Assembly: GCF_001400735.1 (NCBI RefSeq)
Contig: NZ_LJPW01000059.1
Coordinates: 1 to 64,000, forward strand
Source: Pseudomonas caricapapayae
Lineage (GTDB): Bacteria; Pseudomonadota; Gammaproteobacteria; Pseudomonadales; Pseudomonadaceae
Direction: 5' to 3'
Length of the DNA: 64,000 bases
The notes below the pieces were generated by a model. It saw only the letters and a program-made list of their open reading frames with translations, was not told the DNA's origin and made no database searches. Position numbers and translations under genes: made by a program. Every line of letters begins with the position of its first letter. Within the stretch, counting starts at the first letter, position 1. Positions 55,879 to 64,000 of the stretch are shown here, in pieces.

Positions 55879-57195
55879 ATGTTCAACTCTCATTTGAAAA
55901 ACACCAACAAGGCATTGGAGCGCCGTCTCGCCATGCTTGAGCAAGCGGGGCAAGTCTTGAACCTGGAGACCGTGGCCGCTGTTCTGGATGGCGCGGGCAA
56001 CGTGCAGACAGTCAATGCGTTGTTCGAGACAGAGCTGAGCTATTCACAAGCCGAGATTGCGGGACGCAGCCTCACCGAACTGAGCCCGCCAGAACTGAGC
56101 GGCGATGTTCACCAGAAGCGCGCACTGGCGGCGATCCGGGATGGCAAGCATTTCAGCGGCACGCTGCGGCTGGTCAGTAAAACAGGGGCAAGGGTGTGGC
56201 TGAGGACCGTGGTCGTACCCTTTAAAAATGAAACGGGCGGCATCGAGCAGATCACCCTGTACTCGAGCGTTCTGACACGAACGATTGAAGCCTCACGAGA
56301 AAACGAAGCCCTCGTGAACGCTCTGCAACGCTCCACTGCCGTTATCGATTTCACCCTTGATGGAATTGTCATATCCGCCAATGACAATTTCCTGAAAGCG
56401 ATGGGTTACGAGTTGAATCAGATAAAGGGAAAACACCATAAGATTTTCTGTTTGCCTGAAGAATCCAGCTCCGAGGCATACACTCTGTTTTGGGAGAGAC
56501 TGCGCCGGGGTGAGTTCATCGTTGACCGTTTCCGGCGAATTGACAAAGCCGGGCGTGATGTATGGCTGGAAGCGTCCTATAACCCTATTACCGATGCCAA
56601 CGGCAAGCTTTATAAAATTGCCAAGTTTGCAACAGTCATTACTGAGCAGGTTGAGCGTGAGAAAGCTGTCGCCGAAGCGTCGGAGATGGCTTATCAAACA
56701 TCTATCGATACGGACGGCAGCGCACAGCAAGGCAGAAAAGTAATCAAGGATACGCTGCAGATGCTGGGCCAACTGACGATTTCGATGGAAGAGGCCACGC
56801 GCGGCATCGAGGCACTGGACTCGCAAAGCCAGGTGATCGGAACGATCATAAAAACCATCAGCGGAATCGCCGAGCAAACCAATTTGCTCGCCTTGAACGC
56901 CGCTATCGAAGCCGCCAGGGCAGGTGAACAGGGCAGGGGATTTGCGGTGGTGGCCGATGAAGTACGCCAGCTGGCTTCTCGAACAACCAAAGCAGCGGAA
57001 GAAATTGTAAACGTCGTTAAGAAGAATCAAAGTCTGGCTTCAGAAGCCGTGGGGGTAATCGTACGCAGTACCGAGCAGGCTTCTGAAGCTCTGGTGCTGG
57101 CCAACGACGCAGACCGCGTTATCGAAGAAATCCAGCAGGGCGCGAACACAGTGGTACGGGCCGTCAGCCGGTTTGTGAACCAGCGTGCCGGTTAA
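55879..57195 (+). CDS. Soluble PAS-PAS methyl-accepting chemotaxis protein, BdlA-like
   Basis: 438 residues with no membrane segment. Two PAS domains span about 25-130 ([20 protein letters not shown]) and 145-260 ([20 protein letters not shown]), followed by a short MCP signalling domain (about 275-435) with the conserved hairpin tip [19 protein letters not shown]. This layout and size match BdlA of P. aeruginosa, a cytoplasmic receptor that controls biofilm dispersal, and Aer-like redox receptors. No haem- or FAD-specific residue can be assigned confidently. A FliA-type promoter precedes it, linking expression to motility. There is only a weak ribosome binding site (GGATAG). Confidence 0.87.
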   Translation: MFNSHLKNTNKALERRLAMLEQAGQVLNLETVAAVLDGAGNVQTVNALFETELSYSQAEIAGRSLTELSPPELSGDVHQKRALAAIRDGKHFSGTLRLVSKTGARVWLRTVVVPFKNETGGIEQITLYSSVLTRTIEASRENEALVNALQRSTAVIDFTLDGIVISANDNFLKAMGYELNQIKGKHHKIFCLPEESSSEAYTLFWERLRRGEFIVDRFRRIDKAGRDVWLEASYNPITDANGKLYKIAKFATVITEQVEREKAVAEASEMAYQTSIDTDGSAQQGRKVIKDTLQMLGQLTISMEEATRGIEALDSQSQVIGTIIKTISGIAEQTNLLALNAAIEAARAGEQGRGFAVVADEVRQLASRTTKAAEEIVNVVKKNQSLASEAVGVIVRSTEQASEALVLANDADRVIEEIQQGANTVVRAVSRFVNQRAG

Positions 57196-57291
57196 GTATG
57201 AACAGTCGGGCCGACTCGGGGAATGACTTGAGGTCGCTGCACCTCGTGCTTCGAGGATCAAAGAGTCCAGCGTTCAGATAAATGCTAATGA

Positions 57292-57318
57292 GCCTGCCCC
57301 CGGAAAACAGGGGCGGGC
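57292..57318. terminator. Bidirectional terminator hairpin between chemoreceptor and phosphoesterase genes
   Basis: GCCTGCCCC and GGGGCGGGC form a 9-bp stem with one G-T wobble around a 9-base loop, between two convergent genes. There is no strong T-run on the plus side; the minus side is moderately T-rich. Confidence 0.5.
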
Positions 57319-57365
57319 ACACGGAGCATTCAGTAACGCAACTGCGTAGAAGCCGATGGCGTGCG

Positions 57366-58484
57366 CTACGGTGCCCGGCGAAGCGTAATCCGGGTCAGCT
57401 CGGACGGCTGGCCCAGACGGATGGCAAATCCCGGCCAGAGCGCGGTACCGTTGTTGACGTACAACTGCATGCTGCCGACCTCATAAAGGCCCGATACAAA
57501 TCCGCCGTTGGCCAGTGCCAGGAGTCGGTGAAGTCCGAAAATCATGCCGCCGTGGGTGTGGCCGGAAAGTTGTAACGCCACCCCTTGTGTCGCCGTTTCT
57601 TGCGCGTTTCTGGGCTGATGGTCGAGCAGGATGATCGGTGTGTCTTTTGCGATACCGGCAATGGCCTTTTGAAGATCGGGCGCGGGGAAACCGGTTTCAG
57701 GTGCTGTCACATCGGTGACGCCAGCCAGAGCGATCCGTGCGCCGTCGTGCTCGATCAAAGTGTGGCTGTTGGCAAGTGGCACCATCCCTAATGAAACAAA
57801 GTGCTGCATCCACGCCTGGTTGTCGAAAAAATACTCATGATTGCCAGGAATGACATACACACCGTCCGGCGCACGCAAATCACGCAAGGCGTCGATATCC
57901 TGCTTGCGGTCGCTGAGCGAACCATCGATCAGATCGCCGGTGATGACGATAAGGTTCACACCCAGCGTATTTGACTGTTGCACCACCGCCCGCGTCCACG
58001 ATGCATCAAACAGACGACTGATGTGCATGTCCGTCAGTTGCAGGATTTTGTAACCCTCGAATTGCGGAGGAAGGTTTTTAATCGCGATCTGGAGATCCTT
58101 CACAGGCGGCACGCGCACCGCCTGCTGGACGCCGATTGCAGCCAGCAACAAGGCCGCCACACCGATGACGTAGCGCAGATTTACCGGAATGGTCAGCGTG
58201 CGCTGGCGTAACAGCATTGTCAGTAACGTACCGACATCGACGATGATCTGGAGCACTGCAAGCAGCAGAATGGCACCGAACGCCCAGTTGAACAGCATGA
58301 CGATGCTGCGTGGAAATTCCGGCGAGAACACGCTGCCGGAAGAGAAACGGCAATAAAGATGGTATTGCGAAGCCAGGACAAGTAGCAGAGCAACGGCTAT
58401 TTTGACCGATAAGGCCCATGGCATCGGCGCTATGAACCTGCCAATGACATAGAGGCAGGGCATGCTGAACATAACGTGAAACAT
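57366..58484 (-). CDS. Membrane-anchored metallophosphoesterase
   Basis: 372 residues, starting at the ATG preceded by AGAGGAG on the minus strand; a longer frame upstream lacks such a site. The N-terminal 150 residues contain about four membrane segments. The rest is a calcineurin-like phosphoesterase with all metal motifs: LTDMHISRL, VITGDLIDG, IPGNHEYFF and LSGHTHGGM. It resembles YaeI/YkuE-type enzymes, some of which act on phospholipid or UDP-sugar head groups; the substrate here is unknown. It converges on the chemoreceptor gene. Catalytic side predicted cytoplasmic or periplasmic depending on topology, not decided. Confidence 0.88.
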   Translation of the reverse strand: MFHVMFSMPCLYVIGRFIAPMPWALSVKIAVALLLVLASQYHLYCRFSSGSVFSPEFPRSIVMLFNWAFGAILLLAVLQIIVDVGTLLTMLLRQRTLTIPVNLRYVIGVAALLLAAIGVQQAVRVPPVKDLQIAIKNLPPQFEGYKILQLTDMHISRLFDASWTRAVVQQSNTLGVNLIVITGDLIDGSLSDRKQDIDALRDLRAPDGVYVIPGNHEYFFDNQAWMQHFVSLGMVPLANSHTLIEHDGARIALAGVTDVTAPETGFPAPDLQKAIAGIAKDTPIILLDHQPRNAQETATQGVALQLSGHTHGGMIFGLHRLLALANGGFVSGLYEVGSMQLYVNNGTALWPGFAIRLGQPSELTRITLRRAP

Positions 58485-58738
58485 CAACGTGCTCCTCTGG
58501 CCATTATCTTGTGCTCCCCTGACATCCCGGTATGCATGACTCGATGCCTTGCCACAGCACCGTTGAAGGTCATTGTGCCAATGCAGAACTCCGACACGAA
58601 CAGGCCCGTACTGCCAAGTCTCTTGTAACGCATTTACCCTGCTCCTCATCAAATACCCGGATACAATCATCAGGCCACAGAATTACGAGACTGGCAAGTT
58701 CCGAAATATATGGGTAGAGTTGCTCATCGCACAAAAGG
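58485..58738. other. Divergent intergenic region, phosphoesterase / TetR
   Basis: 254 bases, presumably holding both promoters. No strong inverted repeat or gene was seen. Confidence 0.5.
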
Positions 58739-59422
58739 ATGGACAGGTTGATTGCAAAAGATCTGGATAACGCTCCGGCCCGACACGGCGAGGCGCCTGG
58801 CTTGCCGAAACCGGCTCGCGGGCGCAAGCGTGATCCGGCGCGAGACGCAGCCATTCTCGACGCAGCAATAAACGTGCTGGCAGAGTCCGGCTATGACGGC
58901 ATGACCATGGACATGGTTGCGTCACGCGCCGGAGCGGGCAAAGCAACGGTTTATCGTCGCTGGAATTCCAAGGCGGAGCTGATCGTCGACGCCGTCGCCC
59001 ACCTGAAACACAGCCAGGTAGATCTGCACAGTCTGCCTGACACAGGCTCTTTAAGAGGCGATTTGCTTGCCATGCTCAAGCCACAATCGGCTGAAGAGGG
59101 CGAGCGCAAAATGCGTGTGATGGCCGGTCTCGCCTCCGTGTTATTGCGGAGTCCGCAGCTGGCTGAAGCAGGGCACGCGGCGATTGTCGAGCCGTGGGCC
59201 ATGGTCAATCGCGTGCTGATGCAACGCGCGCTTGAACGCGGCGAGATATCGGCGAACGCCGATGTGGACGCCGCATGCCAGGTGCTTCCCTGCATGGCGG
59301 CTTATCGCGCCCTGGTTCAGCGCAAACCGTTTGATTTGCATTTCTTGACCGCCATGATCGATGGCGTGCTACTGCCTGCACTGGGCGAGTCGAAATCGGC
59401 AAGGGATGAAGCCGAACAGTAA
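58739..59422 (+). CDS. TetR-family transcriptional regulator
   Basis: 227 residues. HTH at about 35-85: it starts RDAAILDAAINVLAESGYDG, then VASRAGAGKATVYRRWNSK, the typical TetR recognition region. The C-terminal part matches the TetR_C_11-like domain in general size. The ribosome binding sequence AAGGA touches ATG 58739, so a TTG three codons later (58748) may be the true start. It is followed by remnants of a tryptophan-dioxygenase-like and a dehydrogenase gene on the opposite strand. Its targets are unknown; with no intact gene beside it, it may be an orphan. Confidence 0.85.
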   Translation: MDRLIAKDLDNAPARHGEAPGLPKPARGRKRDPARDAAILDAAINVLAESGYDGMTMDMVASRAGAGKATVYRRWNSKAELIVDAVAHLKHSQVDLHSLPDTGSLRGDLLAMLKPQSAEEGERKMRVMAGLASVLLRSPQLAEAGHAAIVEPWAMVNRVLMQRALERGEISANADVDAACQVLPCMAAYRALVQRKPFDLHFLTAMIDGVLLPALGESKSARDEAEQ

Positions 59423-59478
59423 AACAGCCTTGACGTACACTGATATCTCGATATCGACACTGCCCACAGCACGATGAC

Positions 59479-59800
59479 TTATGAGCGGTTAATGGCGGCC
59501 CAAAGCTCCACAAATATCGGGGTGAAAAGCGTTGATTTCAAATAGCTCAACCCGGCGGAACCACCGGTGCCTGTCGATGAACCTATCGTGCGCTCGACCA
59601 GTTTGGCATGGCGAAAGCGCCATTCTTGCAACAGTGAATCCAGGTCCAATAGCTGGTTCAGCAACAACGCTTCGTAAGAAGGCCGTTGGGGAGGCAAGCA
59701 AGGCGTTGATCAGCCGCAACTGTCGATACGGGTGCCAGCGTACTTTGACGGAATTATTTACCCCATCTTGGGGCTGAACGCCTGTGCAACAGAAAAGACC
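59479..59800 (-). pseudogene. Tryptophan 2,3-dioxygenase-like C-terminal remnant
   Basis: About 70 codons (59479-59697, minus strand) match the C-terminal end of tryptophan 2,3-dioxygenase: LLQEWRFRHAKLVERTIG, then GTGGSAGLSYLKSTLFTPIF and VELW. The haem-ligand and substrate parts upstream are absent. A piece in another frame (HPYRQLRLINALL, around 59700-59760) may continue it across a frameshift. Not functional. Confidence 0.65.
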
Positions 59801-60000
59801 TGCTTCATGGCGTTGAGAGCTGAAGCAAGGGCGCAGGGAGACTGATGTCGAGGCCATACACGCAAGAGTGGTCCGGCAGTTTTGGCCTCGACTTGCTCAG
59901 CCTCGCACGCGATAGCAAGAACTCGCTTGAATACCTGGTCAACGCCATGAATGCGATCAACGGAGCAGCATCTGAAAGTACATTCAGCGTCGCGCCGGTC

Positions 60001-60450
60001 TCAAGGAATAAGCACTGCTTTATCGCTGCTGCCGGCTTCCACGGCTTTGTACTGTGTGATGCCATCTACAAGCGCTATTTCCGTTACTCCCTCAGGTCGA
60101 GGCAGTACACCCTCATCGAAGTAGTGACCGAAATCCTTGAGCATTGCTGCGCATTGAGTGTTGTCGTAAAGAAGGGAATTGACGCCGACAAGAACACCTC
60201 CTTTGCGATATAGCGCCAACGCGGGGAAATCGACCATCCCGTCTGCGGGAGCGGCGATTATTGCGATTTGTCCAAAGTTTGCCAGCGCTGATACGGCAGC
60301 CGGGAGCCAAAACCCAGTTGTGTCGAAGATGACGTGCGCCCCACCAGGAAAGACCTCGAATACTTGGCGTTCAAGCGATGCTGCGCTATCAAGCACGATT
60401 GCGTCGTACCCCTTGCGCCTCAGGACCTCGGCGTGTTCAGCCTTGCGCAC
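60001..60450 (-). pseudogene. C-terminal fragment of a quinone-oxidoreductase-type (MDR) dehydrogenase
   Basis: 149 codons. It looks like the second half of a zinc-independent MDR/quinone oxidoreductase: KAEHAEVLRRKGYDAIVLDS after the nucleotide-binding fold, FEVFPGGAHVIFDTTGFWLP, GQIAIIAAP, and the family ending KAVEAGSSDKAVLIP. The N-terminal catalytic domain is missing. Just upstream on the same strand, GTSVLC in another frame is what should precede VRKAEHAEV, so there is a frameshift as well as a deletion. Any start codon used now would be fortuitous. Confidence 0.7.
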
Positions 60451-60914
60451 AGCACTGATGTGCCTTTATCACCCCGTCATCAATTGGATGACCTTGCCCA
60501 CCACCTGTTGAGGGTTCATAACGCTTATCTGATCGGCTCATGCATTGTCTTCAAGGATGCGCTGTAACATCACTCGTCAATCACTATCGAGCAGTCCGGT
60601 TTTTAATGGGGAAAGTGATGAAAAACTTGAAGGACGTGGCGCGCGCAGTGGCGGCGCAGTAGCCAACGATTGTGAGAGAGTGCGAAAGATCGACAGCCCA
60701 GGCCACCGAAACTTCGGTTCCACATTTTTATCTGCTGCAAGAGGAGGAGGGCAGGCCCGCGTTGGCGTGTAAAATTGCTGAAGTTAAGGCTTCACATCTC
60801 CCTCACGTCTGCCCTCGCGTTCATCCTCTTCCAAAGGCTTCGAGAAAGCCCGCAGAGCGTGCTTTTCTCGTGGACGGATTGGTCATTGCGCTCAACGGTA
60901 AGGACTTCGCAACA
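60451..60914. other. Degraded region with no intact gene
   Basis: About 460 bases. It contains the frameshifted upstream end of the dehydrogenase remnant. A plus-strand frame starts at 60618 (MKNLKDVARAVAAQ) after GGGGA but meets an amber codon at codon 15; the frame then stays open to 60959. No recognisable product. Confidence 0.5.
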
Positions 60915-61406
60915 TTACTTCGCCGCGAGTTGTTGGGCCTGCTGCAACTGATCGGGTGAAATCTTGTGGGCGCGGGCCTGTTTTACCAAGGCGTTGTTGG
61001 CAGTCGCCAGGCCAGCGGTCAGGGTTGAGATCTCCGTGACCAAAGCGCCAATTTTGGATTTTTTGATTTCGGGATCCATACTCTGATCCGCCATGAGTGA
61101 CTGTAACTCTTGCTGTTTCTCCTCAATCTGTCGCTTCAGCTCGCGAATCATCTTGAGGGTTTTTTGCGTCTGGTCTGGTAAGCCGCTTGATTCGATATCG
61201 GCATTCGACTTTGGCTTATTGTCGTCGGCAGACTTCTGAATGCCCGCACTGGACAATGAAATTTTTACCCCTTCGGCCGGAACCGCAGTTGACGCTGCCG
61301 AAGACGACTCAAGCGACTCATCCGTAACCTTGCCAGTGTCAGGACTGGACGCAGGGACGACCGTGGGCGTGAAGCTGAAATTGGAGAGCTGAGTGGAGAT
61401 GTTCAA
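60915..61406 (-). CDS. Hypothetical protein with coiled-coil C-terminus
   Basis: 163 residues from a TTG start at 61406 with GAGG eight bases upstream; a longer frame reaches 61460 from another TTG. No ATG or GTG start is available. The N-terminal half is Ser/Thr/Ala/Pro-rich and contains GVKISLSSAGIQKSA, a pattern I associate with small uncharacterised Pseudomonas proteins. The C-terminal half is a charged heptad-like helix (KTLKMIRELKRQIEEKQQEL) followed by a second helix (about 120-160). No signal peptide or membrane segment. It stands alone between decayed genes and the hydrolase. Function unknown. Confidence 0.65.
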   Translation of the reverse strand: MNISTQLSNFSFTPTVVPASSPDTGKVTDESLESSSAASTAVPAEGVKISLSSAGIQKSADDNKPKSNADIESSGLPDQTQKTLKMIRELKRQIEEKQQELQSLMADQSMDPEIKKSKIGALVTEISTLTAGLATANNALVKQARAHKISPDQLQQAQQLAAK

Positions 61407-61549
61407 CGTGTATGCCTCATGAGATGCCCGAAGTACGCCATCGGTACGGAAATGTAGCAAAACGTATCATTATTCTACATCGGCCGGTTCTACAAAATCT
61501 GTAGCTTCTGATTCCCTGAGCAAGAAAGCTATCGCGGTTGTTCTGCGTT

Positions 61550-62476
61550 TTAGCGGTTAGCGTCGGCCAAGCCAGTCTCAATGAAGCGAACGGAACTCTC
61601 CATTGCCTGCTGACCCTCTGGCAGCATGGTGGCGTAGAAGTGCCAGGCGTGGAACATCGCAGGCCACACTTCCAGGTTTACGCGAACGCGGTTGTCGGCC
61701 AGGTGAGTTGCAAGGCGCATTGCATCACTCAGCATCAGCTCGTTCTCGCCGATCTGCACCAGGATGGGTGGAAGACCGGTGACGTCCGCGAACACAGGTG
61801 AGGCCAGAGGATGATTGGCCAATGCGTCCCCTAGGAATGCTCTGGCGAGGATGTCTAAGACAGGCTTGGAGTTTAGAGGATCCAGACCTTCACGGTTGCT
61901 CATGGAAGCACCGGTGTGTTCAAGGTTTGCCCACGGCGAGATGGAGGAGCCAACCGCAGGCAATGGAAGCCCTTTCGATTTAGCCGCAACCATGACGCTG
62001 ATAACCATCGCGCCGCCAGCCGACTCACCAGAGAATGCAATTTTGTTAGCCGGGATTTTCTGCTCAAGCAGCCACTCGTAGGCGCGCAGTGTGTCATCAA
62101 TAGCGGCTGGGAACTTGTGCTCAGGGGCAAGGCGATAGTCCGGCATGTACACACGAGCACCGAGCATTTTCGCGTAGTTGCCGCCGATGCCGTGGTAGCC
62201 GTCTGGACGACCTACAATGTAGGCGCCGCCGTGGATGTACATCACTACTGCGTCAGTCTTGATCTCGTCCGGGGTAACCAGTGTGCCGGGTACACCACCC
62301 ATGTCGATTGCTTCAAATTTGACGCCAGCTGGCGCTGGATTTTGCGCGAGCATTTTTGCGTAGGAGTCGCGAATGTCGCTCATTTTCGTGGTGGTATCGA
62401 TTCCCTTAAGAACGGGTACCAGATCGCTCAGGCTGTTTGCCCATGTCTGGACGGCTGCTTGGACTTTAGTGTTCAT
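61550..62476 (-). CDS. Alpha/beta hydrolase of the hormone-sensitive lipase (HSL) type
   Basis: 308 residues. The oxyanion-hole motif HGGAYIVG (about 82-89), the nucleophile elbow GESAGG, the later acid position in the SPVFADVTGLPPILVQIGENE segment, and a C-terminal His in FHAWHFYA make up the HSL/esterase family IV triad. No signal peptide, so it is a cytosolic esterase acting on short or medium acyl esters or lactones. Start ATG has GAGG six bases upstream. It is divergent from a LysR gene with 121 bp between and an inverted repeat there, the usual layout for a LysR regulator and its target. Confidence 0.9.
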   Translation of the reverse strand: MNTKVQAAVQTWANSLSDLVPVLKGIDTTTKMSDIRDSYAKMLAQNPAPAGVKFEAIDMGGVPGTLVTPDEIKTDAVVMYIHGGAYIVGRPDGYHGIGGNYAKMLGARVYMPDYRLAPEHKFPAAIDDTLRAYEWLLEQKIPANKIAFSGESAGGAMVISVMVAAKSKGLPLPAVGSSISPWANLEHTGASMSNREGLDPLNSKPVLDILARAFLGDALANHPLASPVFADVTGLPPILVQIGENELMLSDAMRLATHLADNRVRVNLEVWPAMFHAWHFYATMLPEGQQAMESSVRFIETGLADANR

Positions 62477-62535
62477 GATGACCTCAATTGATCGCTGGGA
62501 GCGGATTAGCTAATGGAGATACTATGCGTATTATT

Positions 62536-62552
62536 GGGGAATAGGTTTCCCC
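62536..62552. promoter_or_regulatory. Inverted repeat in the hydrolase/LysR divergent promoter
   Basis: GGGGAA-5 bases-TTCCCC is a perfect 6-bp inverted repeat midway between the two divergent starts. It could be the LysR-regulator binding site; binding is inferred from position. Confidence 0.45.
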
Positions 62553-62597
62553 ATAACAGGTGCTAAGTCGACCGAACGTTGGGACCATTGAGGCCGT

Positions 62598-63515
62598 ATG
62601 GAACTCCATAATCTGAATGATATCGCCGCATTTGTAAGCTCGGTAAACGCTGGAAGCTTCACTGCGGCGGCAAAACAGCTTGGCCTTACTCGCTCTGCAG
62701 TGGGGAAGTCGGTAGTCAGGCTCGAGGCTCGTTTACAGGTACGTTTACTGAATCGCACTACGCGTAGCTTGAGCATGACCGATGACGGCCAGGTTCTTTA
62801 TGAACGCTGTGTGGGCGTTCTTCAGGATCTGGACGACGTGGAGGATGCCCTTGCGTTTCGTCGTTCGACACCCAGTGGGCGATTGCGGATGAGCCTGCCG
62901 GTTGCACTGGGCAGACTTCATATCCTTCAACACATTGAGTGCTGTCTTAAGGATTGGCCCTCCCTGAGCGTGGATATCACCTTTTCTGACAGGCTGGTCG
63001 ATCTGATCGATGAGGGATTTGATTTGGCCATACGCATTGGGCCACCGAAGGAAGATTCTCGGTTGTTAACGCGCACTCTGGCCTACCAACAAATGATTAC
63101 CTGCGCTTCCCCCAGATATTTGGCGGAGCATGCCGAGCCTAAAACGCCTGAGGATTTAACCGAGCACCAGTGCCTGCATTTCGTGAGCGGTGGGAGATTG
63201 CTTCCTTGGAATTTTCGCGTGAATGGTAGCTCTGTGTCCGTTACTCATGGTGGAAGGCTACAGATGGACAGCGCTGAGTCATTACACCAGTCAGCTGTAG
63301 GTGGCCTGGGTATCGCCACTCTTCCGTCCTACGTGGTGAACGACGATTTGAGGAGCGGCAAGCTTGTTCAATTGCTCGCTGGGTATGCAGAGGCCGCAGA
63401 GCCTATTCGGGTGATCTACCCTAGCAAGCGGCACCTATCTCCAAAAATTCGACTCTTCATCGATAAGCTCGTGGAGGCTTGGTCACCATGCCCACCCTGG
63501 GAGCAGCATTCGTAA
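62598..63515 (+). CDS. LysR-family transcriptional regulator
   Basis: 305 residues. Winged HTH at 1-60 (FVSSVNAGSFTAAAKQLGLT, then SAVGKSVVRLEARLQVRLLNRTTR) and a LysR substrate-binding domain at about 90-295 (RLRMSLPVALGRLHILQHI, LVDLIDEGFDLAIRIG). This is the subgroup that often controls an adjacent divergent oxidoreductase or hydrolase. GAGG lies five bases before the ATG. The probable target is the neighbouring esterase; the inducer is unknown. Confidence 0.92.
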   Translation: MELHNLNDIAAFVSSVNAGSFTAAAKQLGLTRSAVGKSVVRLEARLQVRLLNRTTRSLSMTDDGQVLYERCVGVLQDLDDVEDALAFRRSTPSGRLRMSLPVALGRLHILQHIECCLKDWPSLSVDITFSDRLVDLIDEGFDLAIRIGPPKEDSRLLTRTLAYQQMITCASPRYLAEHAEPKTPEDLTEHQCLHFVSGGRLLPWNFRVNGSSVSVTHGGRLQMDSAESLHQSAVGGLGIATLPSYVVNDDLRSGKLVQLLAGYAEAAEPIRVIYPSKRHLSPKIRLFIDKLVEAWSPCPPWEQHS

Positions 63516-63909
63516 AAGCAGAAGCCGGCGCTTCATCGTGCACAAGTTGGTCAATGTGTCCACACCTCCACTGACCAAGTGTTTCGCACGGCTGACACGT
63601 TCGGGTATTGGATATTTTACGATGAGCTGAGGAGGGTGGTCGTATTCTGCGATCAGACTCGTGATACGTATCTCGTGGCGCAACTGGATCCCCGATCCCC
63701 CAGTCCGGAAAAAATATGGATATTGATCGACTCAATCGCATCAAGCGGGGTTAGCGAAAAAAGCGTTTACCTTTTACGTAAATTGACCACAGTAGCAGCT
63801 TCTCAAACGCCACCAGCTTTAACCGATCGGTACTCTCTGGTTTTTCAATTGCGGACGGTATGGCACCTTCAATACCTGCGTCCTAAGGGCGCTATGGACT
63901 GCTTCATCA
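63516..63909. other. Region without recognisable gene after LysR gene
   Basis: 394 bases, A+T richer than the main clusters. A palindromic GAAGCCGGCGCTTC at 63521-63534 follows the LysR stop but lacks a T-run, so termination is uncertain. No coding frame with a ribosome binding site or family match was found. Confidence 0.5.
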
Positions 63910-64000
63910 ATGAGGGAGGCGAAGGTCATTGCTCAAGATCGCGCCGGCGAGGGACGCTGGTCGAAACTCCTTCAGATCCTCGATCTCCTAGAGGATATGT
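63910..64000 (+). CDS. Possible start of an unidentified gene (cut by window end)
   Basis: An ATG at 63910 opens a frame of 30 codons that runs off the window. Its later part (GRWSKLLQILDLLEDM) has the look of a real amphipathic helix. There is no clear ribosome binding site before the ATG. Too short to identify. Confidence 0.25.
   Translation, partial: MREAKVIAQDRAGEGRWSKLLQILDLLEDM

Noticed and set aside
58485..58670. 62-residue N-terminal extension of the metallophosphoesterase
   Set aside because: The extra residues do not look like a membrane protein start, while ATG 58484 has AGAGGAG and leads directly into a hydrophobic segment.
63457..63744. Minus-strand frame of 95 codons after the LysR gene
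   Set aside because: It overlaps the end of the LysR gene, lacks a ribosome binding site and resembles no protein family.

Overview
The window looks like a chromosomal stretch of a Pseudomonas syringae-group bacterium. It is GC-rich and carries, side by side, two pathways typical of that group: a syringafactin-type lipopeptide synthetase and an achromobactin siderophore cluster. No tRNA, rRNA, CRISPR array or intact insertion sequence was seen.

Region 1 (1-24638): two large nonribosomal peptide synthetases, translationally coupled by a GTGA overlap. The first (SyfA-like) is cut by the window start and keeps the end of module 1 plus modules 2 and 3. The second (SyfB-like) has modules 4-8 and two thioesterases. 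Reading the A-domain pockets gives (x)-Leu-Gln-Leu-Thr-(Val-like)-Leu-Leu, which fits the linear octapeptide syringafactin. The MacAB-type exporter genes expected downstream are absent. Only a coupled start codon with an 18-codon reading frame remains, followed by a convergent LuxR-type regulator.

Region 2 (25744-35144): a coniferyl-aldehyde-type dehydrogenase and a TetR regulator on the minus strand, divergent from a tight seven-gene plus-strand operon: a secreted DUF2147 protein, a TorF-like outer-membrane protein, an FGGY kinase, a class II aldolase, a GSA-type aminotransferase, a second aldolase-like protein without metal ligands, and an MFS transporter. A perfect 16-bp palindrome lies between the two arms. 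I know no named pathway with this combination, and it is the best candidate here for an undescribed metabolic system. A broken ABC-transporter ATPase end follows it.

Region 3 (35561-55538): the achromobactin locus. It holds an ECF sigma factor (AcsS-like), a FecR-type anti-sigma factor and a TonB receptor with an N-terminal signalling domain, then acsF-acsD-acsE-MFS-acsC-acsB-acsA-cbrA-cbrB-cbrC-cbrD. The operon continues, by stop/start overlaps, into a FhuF-like ferric-siderophore reductase and an RraA/HMG-aldolase-like protein. Fur-box-like sites precede acsS and acsF.

Region 4 (55539-64000): accessory and partly decaying sequence. It contains a soluble PAS-PAS chemoreceptor resembling BdlA, with a good FliA-type promoter, a convergent membrane metallophosphoesterase, a TetR regulator, remnants of a tryptophan 2,3-dioxygenase and a quinone-oxidoreductase-type dehydrogenase, a small hypothetical protein, and a divergent LysR / alpha-beta-hydrolase pair. 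The last 0.5 kb has no convincing complete gene.
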